Assembly: GCF_025960985.1 (NCBI RefSeq)
Contig: NZ_JAOQMX010000033.1
Location: 1 to 56,602, forward strand
From: Flavobacterium psychraerolatum
GTDB taxonomy: Bacteria > Bacteroidota > Bacteroidia > Flavobacteriales > Flavobacteriaceae
DNA: 56,602 nucleotides
Reading direction: 5' to 3'
Shown: positions 16,057 through 24,360 of the stretch, in pieces
How positions within the stretch are numbered: position 1 is the first letter of the stretch
How the letters are laid out: every line of letters begins with the position of its first letter
Position numbers and translations under genes: made by a program
Notes under the pieces: model-generated
Database searches by the model: none
What the model was told of the DNA's origin: nothing
Seen by the model: the letters and a program-made list of their open reading frames with translations, nothing else

Positions 16057-16509
16057 CTATCTGTAATGGTTTAATTTTAGTAAAACAGCTTTGATGCTAT
16101 TCAATTGCTTAGCAAGAAGTCCGATTTGGTTTTGATCCATTTCAATTTCCTTCAATGCCATTTCGTACTTATCGATTGCTGCTTCTTCTCCAGTGATACA
16201 TGCGCCTACAATTGCCTCTGTATCACCACTTGTGAAAGATGATTTAATGTCCAACCAAGCACGGTGAAGTGCTCCCAATGCTCCACCACCAGATGCATCG
16301 GTTGATTTTCCTAATCGATTGATTTCGTCTTGTAATTCTACAATAAACAAAGCGCGTTCACGAGCATATTGTATAAAATCTCTTTTGATAATATCATTTT
16401 CTACGTGTTCTGCAGCACTAGTGTAACCTAGTTTTCCGTCTTCAAGAATTGAAATTAACCCATTTAATGTACTTACAATTGTTGTTCTTTTGTCGTCTGT
16501 ATTTGTCAT
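16057..16509 (-). CDS. PA2169 family four-helix-bundle protein (DUF2383), copy 2
   Basis: This encodes 150 residues from the ATG at 16509 (MTNTDDKRTT). The in-frame ATG at 16542 is rejected because it overlaps the -7-like box. It carries the same blocks as copy 1: LEDGKLGYTSAAEHVEN, ARERALFIVELQDEINRLG, GALHRAWLDIKS and ACITGEEAAIDKYEMALK. The block SGGGALGALH replaces EGGPMGALH. It is a helical ferritin-like bundle with no signal peptide and an unknown role, presumed stress-related from the family. It has no partner gene, unlike copy 1, but it shares the upstream motif. Confidence 0.88.
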   Translation of the reverse strand: MTNTDDKRTTIVSTLNGLISILEDGKLGYTSAAEHVENDIIKRDFIQYARERALFIVELQDEINRLGKSTDASGGGALGALHRAWLDIKSSFTSGDTEAIVGACITGEEAAIDKYEMALKEIEMDQNQIGLLAKQLNSIKAVLLKLNHYR

Positions 16510-16537
16510 GATGTTTGTTTTTTGAATATTAATACAA

Positions 16538-16579
16538 TACAAAGATGGGAACAGTATCCTGTTTTTATCTTACAGAATT
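16538..16579 (-). promoter_or_regulatory. Promoter/regulatory motif shared by both DUF2383 genes, copy 2
   Basis: On the minus strand AATTCTGTAAG (16579-16569) is followed after exactly 22 bases by ATCTTTGTA (16546-16538). It is the partner of the site at 9273-9314. The rest of the gap up to 16778 holds no gene. Confidence 0.6.
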
Positions 16580-16778
16580 TTCAGCTTTTTTTATAGAATT
16601 GTGAAGTAATTATTGAAATATATGTTTATGAGACCGCTGTAGTTTGTTGAAGTCTACTGTTTTAGTTTTTTTTTAGAGTAAAAGTGTGTTTGTTAGATGT
16701 AAAAGGCGGGTAGTGTGTGAATTGTCATTTTAAGGTATGAAGAGGGATATGGCATACGGCAATTCTGATCTATATTCA

Positions 16779-17207
16779 TTACTGCTTGGCGGTATTGCCT
16801 TTTAATAACTGTTGTAAAGCTGTAGTCGACCAAAGTGCCCACAAAATAAGTACAGGTTGAAATAATAATCGGATGAACCTCTTTTGATCGGTATCCAAAT
16901 CAAAAGCATTTATACCATTAGTGTATTGAGACAGGTTGCCAGGGAAAACCAAAACAAAAAATATAGCTAAAGCTATGCCGAATTTTACCCTGTGTTTTAC
17001 TAGAAAAATTAGAGTTAAACCCAAGGCAATTTCTACTATTCCGGAAGATAGAACAATAAAATCAATAAAATGGCTGTCATTTGTTAGCCAAGTCGGAACT
17101 TGTGACATAAATTCTTGACGCTGAAAGCTAAGATGGCCTATACCAGCAAATATCATGATGGAGCCTAATAGGATTCTGAAAATATTTTGTATTAATGATG
17201 CTTTCAT
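16779..17207 (-). CDS. DoxX family membrane protein
   Basis: This encodes 142 residues with four predicted membrane helices, at about 7-25, 47-67, 73-93 and 112-130. The N-terminal helix contains RILLGSIMIFAGIGHLSF, the typical DoxX/DoxD opening, and FIDFIVLSSGIVEIALGLTLIFL and VFPGNLSQYTNGINAF also fit the family. Members are small inner-membrane proteins linked to quinone or thiol metabolism in a few organisms, mostly uncharacterised. It stands alone between longer intergenic regions. The family is likely and the function is open. Confidence 0.85.
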   Translation of the reverse strand: MKASLIQNIFRILLGSIMIFAGIGHLSFQRQEFMSQVPTWLTNDSHFIDFIVLSSGIVEIALGLTLIFLVKHRVKFGIALAIFFVLVFPGNLSQYTNGINAFDLDTDQKRFIRLLFQPVLILWALWSTTALQQLLKGNTAKQ

Positions 17208-17639
17208 AGTTCAGTTTTAATTTATGGATTTTTATGGCGATTTACTTCGATTACTATCTTATTTGGTTTGATGTTATTGGCTTTAGTAAAAAAGAAATTA
17301 GTTTGAATGGTAAATGATTAGGATCTAACAAAGATAGTTTTACTTTTCTTTACTTTTGATTGTTAGTTTTAATTATATATTCCTAAAAAAAATTAAATTG
17401 CACAAGAAGTGCAAGTGTAATAGAGATAGAAGAGAAAGTTATGCAATAAAGGATTTCGTTGCTTTACTATTAATTTAATGTATATCCATAATTGAACATT
17501 ATAAAAGAATCTCATACATGTATAGAATTCAACTATCTACAAACGGGATCTTTGCTAGGAACGAAGTAATGCTGTGAAAATAACGTTTCTGTAATTAGGT
17601 ATTCAAATTTTAGATAAGAATGATATTGTCAAACTTGGT

Positions 17640-17790
17640 GTATATATTAAGTATGAGAAGTCATGAGACTTCGAGTATCCTGATCGTACTCGTATTATAT
17701 TTCGGCATTTCTTGTGAAAATTTAATAAACTTGGTGTTCAGGAGCGAGATGCTTTCGCCCTTGTAATTAAAGGTATACCATTTTTTAAAT
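17640..17790 (+). pseudogene. Possible relic of a LuxR-type regulator C-terminus
   Basis: The 609-base gap 17208-17816 has no intact gene. Near its end one plus-strand frame, interrupted by stops, reads KFNKLGVQERDAFALVIKGI, followed by a stop near 17789. This resembles the last turn of LuxR/NarL-type helix-turn-helix domains (KLxVxxRxxA...G). A similar string appears at 18370-18450. The evidence is short and weak. Confidence 0.2.
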
Positions 17791-17816
17791 AGACACTATC
17801 CAAATTATTTTATATT

Positions 17817-18206
17817 CTATTTCATAGAATGTATTCCTATCATGTTTCCTTCCGTATCAGTGGCAAGAACCATATTTCCATATTCACCTAGTGACATTTT
17901 AGATTTAACAATACAACCTCCTGCTTTTTCAATCCTGAGTTGTTCCAGACTACAATCTTCACTCATAAAATAAACAATAGTACTGTTGTTACCAGCCTTA
18001 AATCCTTCCATTTGTACAAGTGCACCAGTTGCTCTGTTTTTAGATTCCATATTTCCTGGAAAAAATAACATCTTCATGTTTTCACCATTGTCAGGTAATG
18101 GTAATTCAGTCATTGTGAAATCAAAAATGCTTTCATAAAACTTTCTTGCTCTTGTTAGGTCGTCCGTATAGATTTCGAACCAAACTACTGGATTTTCATT
18201 TTTCAT
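17817..18206 (-). CDS. VOC (glyoxalase/bleomycin resistance) superfamily protein
   Basis: This encodes 129 residues. The N-terminal PVVWFEIYTDDLTRARKFYESIFDF is the classic VOC opening. The second half ends with MVLATDTEGNMIGIHSMK, containing the D-x-EGN-x-IG-x-H pattern with a metal-ligand-like Glu. It is one beta-alpha-beta-beta-beta pair set, so it would be active as a dimer. The substrate is unknown; the similarity is to the YdeR/PhnB-like single-domain proteins, not to a specific glyoxalase. It stands alone on the strand, with possible regulator relics on both sides. The family call is safe. Confidence 0.88.
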   Translation of the reverse strand: MKNENPVVWFEIYTDDLTRARKFYESIFDFTMTELPLPDNGENMKMLFFPGNMESKNRATGALVQMEGFKAGNNSTIVYFMSEDCSLEQLRIEKAGGCIVKSKMSLGEYGNMVLATDTEGNMIGIHSMK

Positions 18207-18447
18207 ATCAATCTTTTTTTAGTAAATAAATATATTTTTCAATCTAGGGATTGTAGAATGCTGGTTTTTAATGTTTTATGCTAATTTACGAAATAATATT
18301 TTAATTTAATTCTCAAGTAGTAGCATCATGATAATACCTACAATCGAAGTTGATTCTTTATTTTTTGTTGTCAAACTATGAGAAACTTTTCGTGCACGAG
18401 CGAGGCGATTTTATCAGTATGGGGCTCACAATGGTTATTGAAAGAGG

Positions 18448-18951
18448 CTATTTATTTATTTTTCTTAATTCGGCTATTTCATTTTCTAAATCGGATTTAT
18501 CTTTTAATTTCCAGTTAGTTTGTATTTTCATATTTTGAGATTTTGATTGCTTTACGGGTGGTAGATCTGGAACTCTTGTTGAGGGAATATTTTTTTCAGG
18601 ATTTTTGAAACTTCGAGTTAATCCGCAAGTTCTGATTTGAATTAGATTATCTGATTTGCGATTGGCATAAATCAACCACTTTCCACTTTTATCAATTACA
18701 GGTCCACACCATTGATTATTGATTCCGCGATAAATTTTTCCGTTTAAAACTCCTTTAAAAGATTCAATAACTTTAATTTCAAAAGTATTTTTTTTAGAAT
18801 TAATTTTTAAAATTTCTCCGATAAAAATATATTTTGATTCCGTAAATTCTCTATTTTGAATTTCTTTTAGACTATTAGGTATTTTACAATCGCAAGCTAA
18901 TGATTTACTTGAAATCAAAAAAGTCCAAAATATTATTGTTAAAATTTTCAT
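18448..18951 (-). CDS. Secreted TIMP-like (NTR domain) protein
   Basis: From the ATG at 18951 the protein has 167 residues. Residues 1-19 (MKILTIIFWTFLISSKSLA) form a signal peptide. The predicted mature chain begins CDCK at Cys20, as in tissue inhibitors of metalloproteinases, where the N-terminal Cys-x-Cys is central. Then come KYIFIGEILKI, FEIKVIESFKGVL and WCGPVIDKSGKWLIYA, a beta-barrel pattern of NTR domains, with further Cys in WCGP and RTCGL for disulfides. The C-terminal 50 residues are charged and probably helical. Bacterial TIMP-like proteins have no proven inhibitory role. The earlier in-frame ATG at 18978 would spoil the signal peptide. Confidence 0.7.
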   Translation of the reverse strand: MKILTIIFWTFLISSKSLACDCKIPNSLKEIQNREFTESKYIFIGEILKINSKKNTFEIKVIESFKGVLNGKIYRGINNQWCGPVIDKSGKWLIYANRKSDNLIQIRTCGLTRSFKNPEKNIPSTRVPDLPPVKQSKSQNMKIQTNWKLKDKSDLENEIAELRKINK

Positions 18952-19064
18952 TCTCGTTTTTTTTAAGCTTACCGCCAACTAGTAAATCTACGCAAGTTTA
19001 TGCGTTTTTTTCTGAATCCATAAAACTTTAAACTAAAAATAAAGTTGAATAGCACCACAAAACT

Positions 19065-19191
19065 GCGTGAGGGATAGAGGCGGTATCCTCGTAGTGAAAC
19101 GAAGAGATATAGCTGAAAGCCCGACAGCAGTAGCGAAAGGGGCTTTATACTCGCAAACAAAATTAAGCCTCTTTTGATACTGGTGGCACGC
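19065..19191 (+). ncRNA. Structured intergenic RNA-like element, copy 2
   Basis: The element is closed by GCGTG (19065-19069) and CACGC (19187-19191). The opening GAGGGATAGAGGCGGTATCC, the hairpin and GATATAGCTGAAAGCCCGA match copy 1 almost base for base; one CCG to CTG difference falls in the region facing GGCGG. The final hairpin of copy 1 is replaced by a longer, different insert (about 19120-19185). The outer-stem difference from copy 1 is compensatory. It lies between the TIMP-like gene and the aminotransferase terminator. Confidence 0.6.
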
Positions 19192-19235
19192 CCTACTTCG
19201 CCAAGCTCAGTATTCTTCAAGCTCAGTACAAAAAA

Positions 19236-19265
19236 AATGCCTCAAGAACTAAATCCTGAGGCATT
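19236..19265 (-). terminator. Terminator of the aspartate aminotransferase gene
   Basis: On the minus strand AATGCCTCA (19265-19257) pairs with TGAGGCATT (19244-19236), followed by a T run. It lies 23 bases beyond the stop codon. Confidence 0.85.
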
Positions 19266-19288
19266 GTAATCTATAATTGAAAAATGAA

Positions 19289-20479
19289 TTAAGCCGCTAG
19301 AGCGTCTTTGATTCTTTTTAAAGCTTCTTTCAAAATGTCGTCGCTAGTTGCGTATGAGAAACGGATACAGTCTGGGTTACCAAAGGCGTCACCTGTTACA
19401 GTGGCTACGTTTGCTTCGGCCAAAAGGTACATCGATAAATCCATTGCATCTTTGATTTCAGTTCCTCTCAATGTTTTTCCAAAGAAAGAAGATACGTCTG
19501 GGAAAACGTAAAATGCTCCTTCTGGAACGTTGATTTTGATTCCTGGGATTTCTTGCAACAATCCAACTACCAAATCTCTACGAGAATGGAAAGCGTCTAC
19601 CATGTGTTTCAAAACCGATGGATCTGCATCTACAGCTGTAATAGTAGCACGTTGTGCAGGAGAGTTTGGTCCAGAGGTAACTTGACCTTGAATTTTGGTA
19701 CACGCTTTTGCAATAAATTCTGGTCCACCAATGTAACCGATACGGTAACCTGTCATAGCAAACGCTTTGGCAACTCCGTTTACAGTTATCGTTTTGTCAA
19801 ACATACCTGGGATAGAAGCAATACTGCAAAAAGTTCCAGAAAAGTTAATGTGTTCATATATTTCGTCAGCAACTACGTAGATGTTTGGGTGTTTTGCCAA
19901 AACTGCTGCCAAAGCAGTTAATTCTTCACGGCTGTAAACAGATCCTGATGGGTTACATGGGGATGAAAACCACATCATTTTTGTTTTTGGTGTGATAGCT
20001 GCTTCTAGTTGTGCTGGTGTGATTTTGAAATCACTTTCGATAGAAGTAGGAACTGCTACCGGTACACCACCTGATAATTTTACGATTTCGAAGTACGAAA
20101 CCCAGTAAGGTGCAGGTAAGATCACCTCATCACCGTCATTTAACATTACTTGCGCAATGTTGTATAGAGATTGTTTTGCTCCTGTAGAAACTACGATATT
20201 GGCTGGTTTGTAATCCAAGTCATTATCTCTTTTGAATTTTCTGCAAATAGCCTCTTTCAATTCACCGTAACCATCTACTGGAGAGTAGGTGCTATAGTTT
20301 TCATCAACAGCACGTTTTGCCGCTTCTTTGATGAAGTCTGGTGTATTGAAGTCAGGTTCTCCTAAACTTAAACTGATAATGTCTTTTCCTTGTGCTTTTA
20401 ATTCGCGAGCCAATGCTGCCATTGCCAATGTTTGCGAAGTAGCCAAATTGTTAATTCTGTCTGAAAGAATATGGTTCAT
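19289..20479 (-). CDS. Class I/II PLP-dependent aminotransferase, probably aspartate aminotransferase
   Basis: This encodes 396 residues from the ATG at 20479 (MNHILSDRINNLATSQTLAM), the usual family start; an in-frame ATG 14 codons earlier is less likely. The landmarks are all present: SLGEPDFNTP (38-47), STGAKQ (98-103), Asn176 in CNPSG, Asp205 and Tyr208 in VADEIYEH, the Schiff-base Lys238 in NGVAKAFAMTGYRIGY and the C-terminal carboxylate-binding Arg in IRFSYA. This is the Ib subgroup typical of thermophile and Bacteroidota enzymes, which transaminate aspartate with 2-oxoglutarate and sometimes prephenate or other amino acids. It is monocistronic with its own terminator. Confidence 0.9.
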   Translation of the reverse strand: MNHILSDRINNLATSQTLAMAALARELKAQGKDIISLSLGEPDFNTPDFIKEAAKRAVDENYSTYSPVDGYGELKEAICRKFKRDNDLDYKPANIVVSTGAKQSLYNIAQVMLNDGDEVILPAPYWVSYFEIVKLSGGVPVAVPTSIESDFKITPAQLEAAITPKTKMMWFSSPCNPSGSVYSREELTALAAVLAKHPNIYVVADEIYEHINFSGTFCSIASIPGMFDKTITVNGVAKAFAMTGYRIGYIGGPEFIAKACTKIQGQVTSGPNSPAQRATITAVDADPSVLKHMVDAFHSRRDLVVGLLQEIPGIKINVPEGAFYVFPDVSSFFGKTLRGTEIKDAMDLSMYLLAEANVATVTGDAFGNPDCIRFSYATSDDILKEALKRIKDALAA

Positions 20480-20548
20480 CAAAGTTGATTTAAAAGGCTT
20501 TAATTTCGATAAAGAAATCAAGGCGGTTAATGATTTATTTTTGTTTTA

Positions 20549-21646
20549 TTATTGCGTAATTTCGGGTTGTACACCTAGATCTTTCAAATGTTTGACATGT
20601 GCGATTACAGCACTAATCATCGTTTTGTATTCAAAATAGGGTAGGTTGCATTCACTTGCAGTTTGTTTTACAAATTCGGCAATTTTTCCGTAATGAATAT
20701 GACTTATGTGCGGATATAAATGGTGTTCTATTTGGTGGTTTAATCCTCCAGTATAATAGTTTACTAACCAGCTTTTTGGTGCGAAATTGGTGGTGGTGTA
20801 CAATTGGTGTATCGCCCAAGTATTGCCCATTTCGTTCAATTCATTTGGTGTTGGATTGTCTGTTTCTTCAACAACATGTGCTAATTGGAAAACCATACTC
20901 AAAATGATTCCAGCGGTATAGTGCATAATAAAAAATCCAATTAAAACTTTCCACCAACTAAGTAAAAGTATTGGGATTACTAACCAAAAGGAGAAATAAA
21001 CAATCTTAGAAATAACTAATCCTGTCCATAATTTTTTTGGATTTGCTGGTCCACCATAAGATAATTTTCTTTTTAGATAAGCACCCATTTGTTTAAAATC
21101 GGTCGTTAGACACCAGTTGATGGTCAATAATCCGTAGGCAAACAAAGCGTAATATTGTTGAAATCTGTGAAAACTATACCATTTGGCATGTTTAGTAAAA
21201 CGAATGATTCGTCCAGCTTCTAGGTCCTCATCATGTCCAGGGATATTAGTATAGGTGTGGTGTAATACATTGTGCTGTACTTGCCAGTTGTATACGTTTC
21301 CGGCTAAGATGTAAATACTGCCACCCATGATTTTGTTTATCCAAGGTTTGGCCGAGTATGAACCGTGATTTCCATCGTGCATGACATTCATACCAACACC
21401 TGCCATTCCTACCCCCATTACAAAGCTTAATAGAAGGTGAATTCCAAAAGGCATTGTTGGTACTAAAAGAATAACAAAATAGGGTGCAAATAGCAACGTA
21501 AACATAATCGCTGTTTTGACGTATAATCTCCAGTTTCCTGTTTTTTTAATGTTATTTTCCTTGAAATATTCATTGACACGGGAGTTTAGAACTTTAAAAA
21601 ATTTTAAAGCATCATGTCTAGGGAAAGTTGGAGGAGTAAGATTCAT
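20549..21646 (-). CDS. Membrane fatty acid desaturase, acyl-lipid/acyl-CoA type
   Basis: This encodes 365 residues. The three histidine boxes of membrane di-iron desaturases are present: HDGNH (90-94), HNVLHH (125-130) and HQIEHH near 310, followed by LYPHISH. There are two pairs of membrane helices (about 47-85 and 195-240). The third box with Gln (QIEHH) is typical of front-end or linoleoyl-CoA-type enzymes; there is no fused cytochrome b5 domain. It would introduce a double bond into membrane acyl chains, probably for fluidity control. A TACCTTTG box lies upstream on this strand at 21679-21672. The position of the introduced double bond cannot be inferred. Confidence 0.92.
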   Translation of the reverse strand: MNLTPPTFPRHDALKFFKVLNSRVNEYFKENNIKKTGNWRLYVKTAIMFTLLFAPYFVILLVPTMPFGIHLLLSFVMGVGMAGVGMNVMHDGNHGSYSAKPWINKIMGGSIYILAGNVYNWQVQHNVLHHTYTNIPGHDEDLEAGRIIRFTKHAKWYSFHRFQQYYALFAYGLLTINWCLTTDFKQMGAYLKRKLSYGGPANPKKLWTGLVISKIVYFSFWLVIPILLLSWWKVLIGFFIMHYTAGIILSMVFQLAHVVEETDNPTPNELNEMGNTWAIHQLYTTTNFAPKSWLVNYYTGGLNHQIEHHLYPHISHIHYGKIAEFVKQTASECNLPYFEYKTMISAVIAHVKHLKDLGVQPEITQ

Positions 21647-21671
21647 AAATAGTTTAGGTTCTAATAGTTTG

Positions 21672-21679
21672 CAAAGGTA
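21672..21679 (-). promoter_or_regulatory. -7 box of the desaturase gene
   Basis: On the minus strand this reads TACCTTTG (TAnnTTTG), 25 bases before the start codon. No convincing TTG lies at -33. Confidence 0.45.
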
Positions 21680-21734
21680 ATTATTAAAATTTTCAATTTG
21701 ATAAATTCGGTTAATATTTAAGTTTTAAAAATAG

Positions 21735-21742
21735 TACTTTTG
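21735..21742 (+). promoter_or_regulatory. -7 box of rsmG
   Basis: TACTTTTG matches TAnnTTTG and ends 15 bases before the ATG at 21758. This supports that start over an in-frame upstream TTG at 21740, which lies inside the box. Confidence 0.5.
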
Positions 21743-21757
21743 TTAAAAAATAAGATA

Positions 21758-22387
21758 ATGGACGAGATTTTAAAGTATTTTCCCGATTTAACGGAGGTTC
21801 AGAAAGAACAATTTGAAAGGTTGGATTTTTTATACCACGATTGGAACGAAAAAATTAATGTGATTTCACGAAAAGATATTGATTCTCTATATACAAAACA
21901 TGTGCTACATTCCTTAGGAATAGCTAAGATTATGAAATTTGAACCAGGAACTTACGTTTTGGATGTAGGCACTGGCGGTGGGTTTCCAGGGATTCCGTTG
22001 GCTATTTTGTATCCAGAAACTCGTTTTTATTTGATTGATATTATTGCCAAAAAAATAAAAGTGGTACAGGGAGTTGCTGAAGCTTTGGGGTTGAAAAACG
22101 TTAAAGCAGAGCAAATGAGAGCAGAAAACGTTAAGGGTGATTTTGATTTTATTGTAAGTCGCGCTGTGACTAATATGCCTGATTTTGTTTCATGGGTAAA
22201 AACGAAGATCAAAAAACAACACAAACACGAATTGAAAAACGGTATTCTGTATTTAAAAGGAGGAGATTTGACCGAAGAGTTGGCTGCTTTTCCAAGAGCA
22301 ACAGAATACAATTTGGCTGAGATATTTGAAGATGGATTTTTCGAAACCAAGAAAGTAGTGCATTTGCCGCTTAAGTTTGTGGTGTGA
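21758..22387 (+). CDS. rsmG: 16S rRNA (guanine-527 N7)-methyltransferase
   Basis: This encodes 209 residues starting MDEILKYFPDLTEVQKEQFE. It methylates N7 of G527 in the 530 loop of 16S rRNA using S-adenosylmethionine. Visible features are KINVISRKD (32-40), LYTKHVLHSLGIAK, the SAM-binding VLDVGTGGGFPGIPLAIL (67-84) and VSRAVTNMPDFVSW, all standard for the family. The length is normal. In many bacteria the gene sits next to mnmG or parAB; here it stands alone, divergent from the desaturase. It ends before a strong shared terminator. Confidence 0.95.
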   Translation: MDEILKYFPDLTEVQKEQFERLDFLYHDWNEKINVISRKDIDSLYTKHVLHSLGIAKIMKFEPGTYVLDVGTGGGFPGIPLAILYPETRFYLIDIIAKKIKVVQGVAEALGLKNVKAEQMRAENVKGDFDFIVSRAVTNMPDFVSWVKTKIKKQHKHELKNGILYLKGGDLTEELAAFPRATEYNLAEIFEDGFFETKKVVHLPLKFVV

Positions 22388-22477
22388 AAATGGTTAAAGG
22401 TTTAGTTGTTTAAGCGTTTATAAATTTAAAATGCTGATAACTGTATTGAGAGGGGGATTCCCTTTTTTTGACCTTCG

Positions 22478-22502
22478 ATAATAATAATAATAATAATAAT
22501 AA
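22478..22502. repeat. ATA trinucleotide microsatellite
   Basis: About eight uninterrupted ATA/AAT units directly abut the left arm of the terminator at 22501. On the minus strand they supply a TTATTATT tail to that hairpin. Confidence 0.8.
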
Positions 22503-22538
22503 GCCCACAAGATTTTAAAACTGGAATCTTGTGGGCTT
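22501..22538. terminator. Bidirectional terminator between rsmG and pruA
   Basis: AAGCCCACAAGATT (22501-22514) pairs with AATCTTGTGGGCTT (22525-22538), a perfect 14-bp stem between convergent genes. ATTTTTATTTT follows on plus, and the ATA repeat gives a T-rich tail on minus. Confidence 0.9.
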
Positions 22539-22580
22539 ATTTTTATTTTGTCTCTAGTACTTCTTAGCTCGTACTTTAAA

Positions 22581-24209
22581 TTATTCTCCCAAAAATGGAT
22601 ATTTATAACTTTCGGGGCTTACAAAAACTTCTTTGATTGTTCTTGCAGACACCCAACGCAATAAATTTAGAGGTGATCCAGCTTTGTCATTTGTTCCAGA
22701 TGCTCTAGCACCTCCAAACGGCTGTTGTCCAACTACTGCGCCAGTACACTTATCATTGATGTAGAAGTTACCTGCTGCATTTTGAAGTTTATGAGCTGCT
22801 TGCTCAATCGCATAGCGGTCTTGACTAAAAACGGCTCCTGTTAGAGCATATTCTGAAGTTTGATCTACAAGAGTCAATGTTTCTTCCCATTTAGCATCTT
22901 CGTAGATGTAGATGGTTACTACTGGACCGAACAATTCGGTTTCCATTGTAGCGTATTTTGGATTGGTGGTTACAATTACGGTAGGTTCTATGAAATATCC
23001 AACCGATTTGTCATAATTTCCTCCCACGATGATTTCGGCATCGCTGTCTTTTTTTGCTTGATCGATATATTTAGCAAGTTTGTCAAATGAGCCTTCGTGA
23101 ATAACGGCTGTGATAAAATTACCAAAGTCTTCTGGTGATCCCATTTTAAATGATTTGACATCTGTGATTAATTGTTCTTTAATTGCTGGCCATAAACTTT
23201 TTGGTAAATAAACTCTAGAAGCTGCTGAACATTTTTGACCTTGAAATTCAAATCCCCCACGGACAATTCCTGTGGTGAGTTGCTTTACGTTGGCGCTTGG
23301 GTGAGCGATGATAAAATCTTTTCCACCTGTTTCTCCAACAATTCGTGGGTAGGTTTTATAATGGTGTATGTTGGTACCAATTTTTGCCCAAATATCCTTA
23401 AAAACATGGGTTGAGCCGGTGAAATGTACACCAGCAAAATCACGGCTCGCCAAAACGGTATCGGTAATCATTAAAGCATCTCCGAAAACTACATTGATAA
23501 CGCCATCAGGAACACCTGCTTCTTTGAAAACTTCGATTATTATTTTTGCTGAGAATACTTGACTGTCGCTAGGTTTCCAAACGACCACATTTCCCATCAT
23601 GGCAGCACTCGCAGGAAGATTTGCTGCAATAGCAGTAAAATTGAATGGCGTTATGGCATACACAAATCCTTCTAATGGGCGGTATTCCAAGCGATTCCAA
23701 GTTGAGGAATCAGAGTTGGGTTGGTCAGCATAAATTTGGGTCATGAATTCGACGTTAAATCGTAGAAAGTCAATCAACTCACAAGACGCATCAATTTCTG
23801 CTTGGTGAATGTTTTTGGACTGCCCAATCATGGTAGCGGCATTGATTCGTGCTCTGTAGGGACCAGCGATTAATTCTGCAGCTTTTAAGAAAATAGCGGC
23901 ACGGTGTTCCCAAGCCATATCTGCCCAAGCCGTGCGAGATTCTAGTGCATTAGCAATAGCTTTTTCAATCTGTGCTTTTTCGGCTAGATGATACGTTCCT
24001 AAACAATGTTTATGGTCGTGAGGTGAGGTGATGTTTCTAGTATTTCCTGTTTTGATTTCTTCGCTTCCTATGTATAGAGGGACCTCTATTTTGGAATTCC
24101 ACATTTTGGAATACGCTTCTTGAACGGCTTTCTTTTCAGGTGAGTTTGGGGCATAACTTTTAACAGGCTCATTTACTGCCTTTGGTGTTTTGAAAAATCC
24201 TTTTAGCAT
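22581..24209 (-). CDS. pruA: L-glutamate gamma-semialdehyde (1-pyrroline-5-carboxylate) dehydrogenase
   Basis: This encodes 542 residues. It oxidises glutamate semialdehyde to glutamate with NAD+, the second step of proline breakdown. It is the single-function type without the PutA proline dehydrogenase domain. The aldehyde dehydrogenase landmarks are present: TPFNFTAIAANLPA with Asn190, WKPSD, FTGSTHVF, the general base Glu293 in VGETGGK and the catalytic Cys327 in GQKCSAASR. The length matches the eukaryote/Bacteroidota-type P5C dehydrogenase. Proline dehydrogenase is not in the window. A TATTTTTG box at 24296-24289 on this strand lies about 80 bases upstream. The 150-base gap on that side is otherwise empty. 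Confidence 0.95.
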   Translation of the reverse strand: MLKGFFKTPKAVNEPVKSYAPNSPEKKAVQEAYSKMWNSKIEVPLYIGSEEIKTGNTRNITSPHDHKHCLGTYHLAEKAQIEKAIANALESRTAWADMAWEHRAAIFLKAAELIAGPYRARINAATMIGQSKNIHQAEIDASCELIDFLRFNVEFMTQIYADQPNSDSSTWNRLEYRPLEGFVYAITPFNFTAIAANLPASAAMMGNVVVWKPSDSQVFSAKIIIEVFKEAGVPDGVINVVFGDALMITDTVLASRDFAGVHFTGSTHVFKDIWAKIGTNIHHYKTYPRIVGETGGKDFIIAHPSANVKQLTTGIVRGGFEFQGQKCSAASRVYLPKSLWPAIKEQLITDVKSFKMGSPEDFGNFITAVIHEGSFDKLAKYIDQAKKDSDAEIIVGGNYDKSVGYFIEPTVIVTTNPKYATMETELFGPVVTIYIYEDAKWEETLTLVDQTSEYALTGAVFSQDRYAIEQAAHKLQNAAGNFYINDKCTGAVVGQQPFGGARASGTNDKAGSPLNLLRWVSARTIKEVFVSPESYKYPFLGE

Positions 24210-24360
24210 GACGTTTATTTTTTCTTAATTTGAATATTTGTGAATGATGTGAATTGTTTTTTTATAACAAAAAAGCAAATGTCACACACAAAAATACGTA
24301 GATAAAGGGACAAAAAGAATAGTTTTGGCTAAAGAATAACAGCTAAAAGTGTGTTTTTGA

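Noticed and set aside
18969..19220. 83-codon minus-strand open frame
   Set aside because: It covers RNA-like element copy 2 in antisense; the apparent protein is a by-product of the conserved element.
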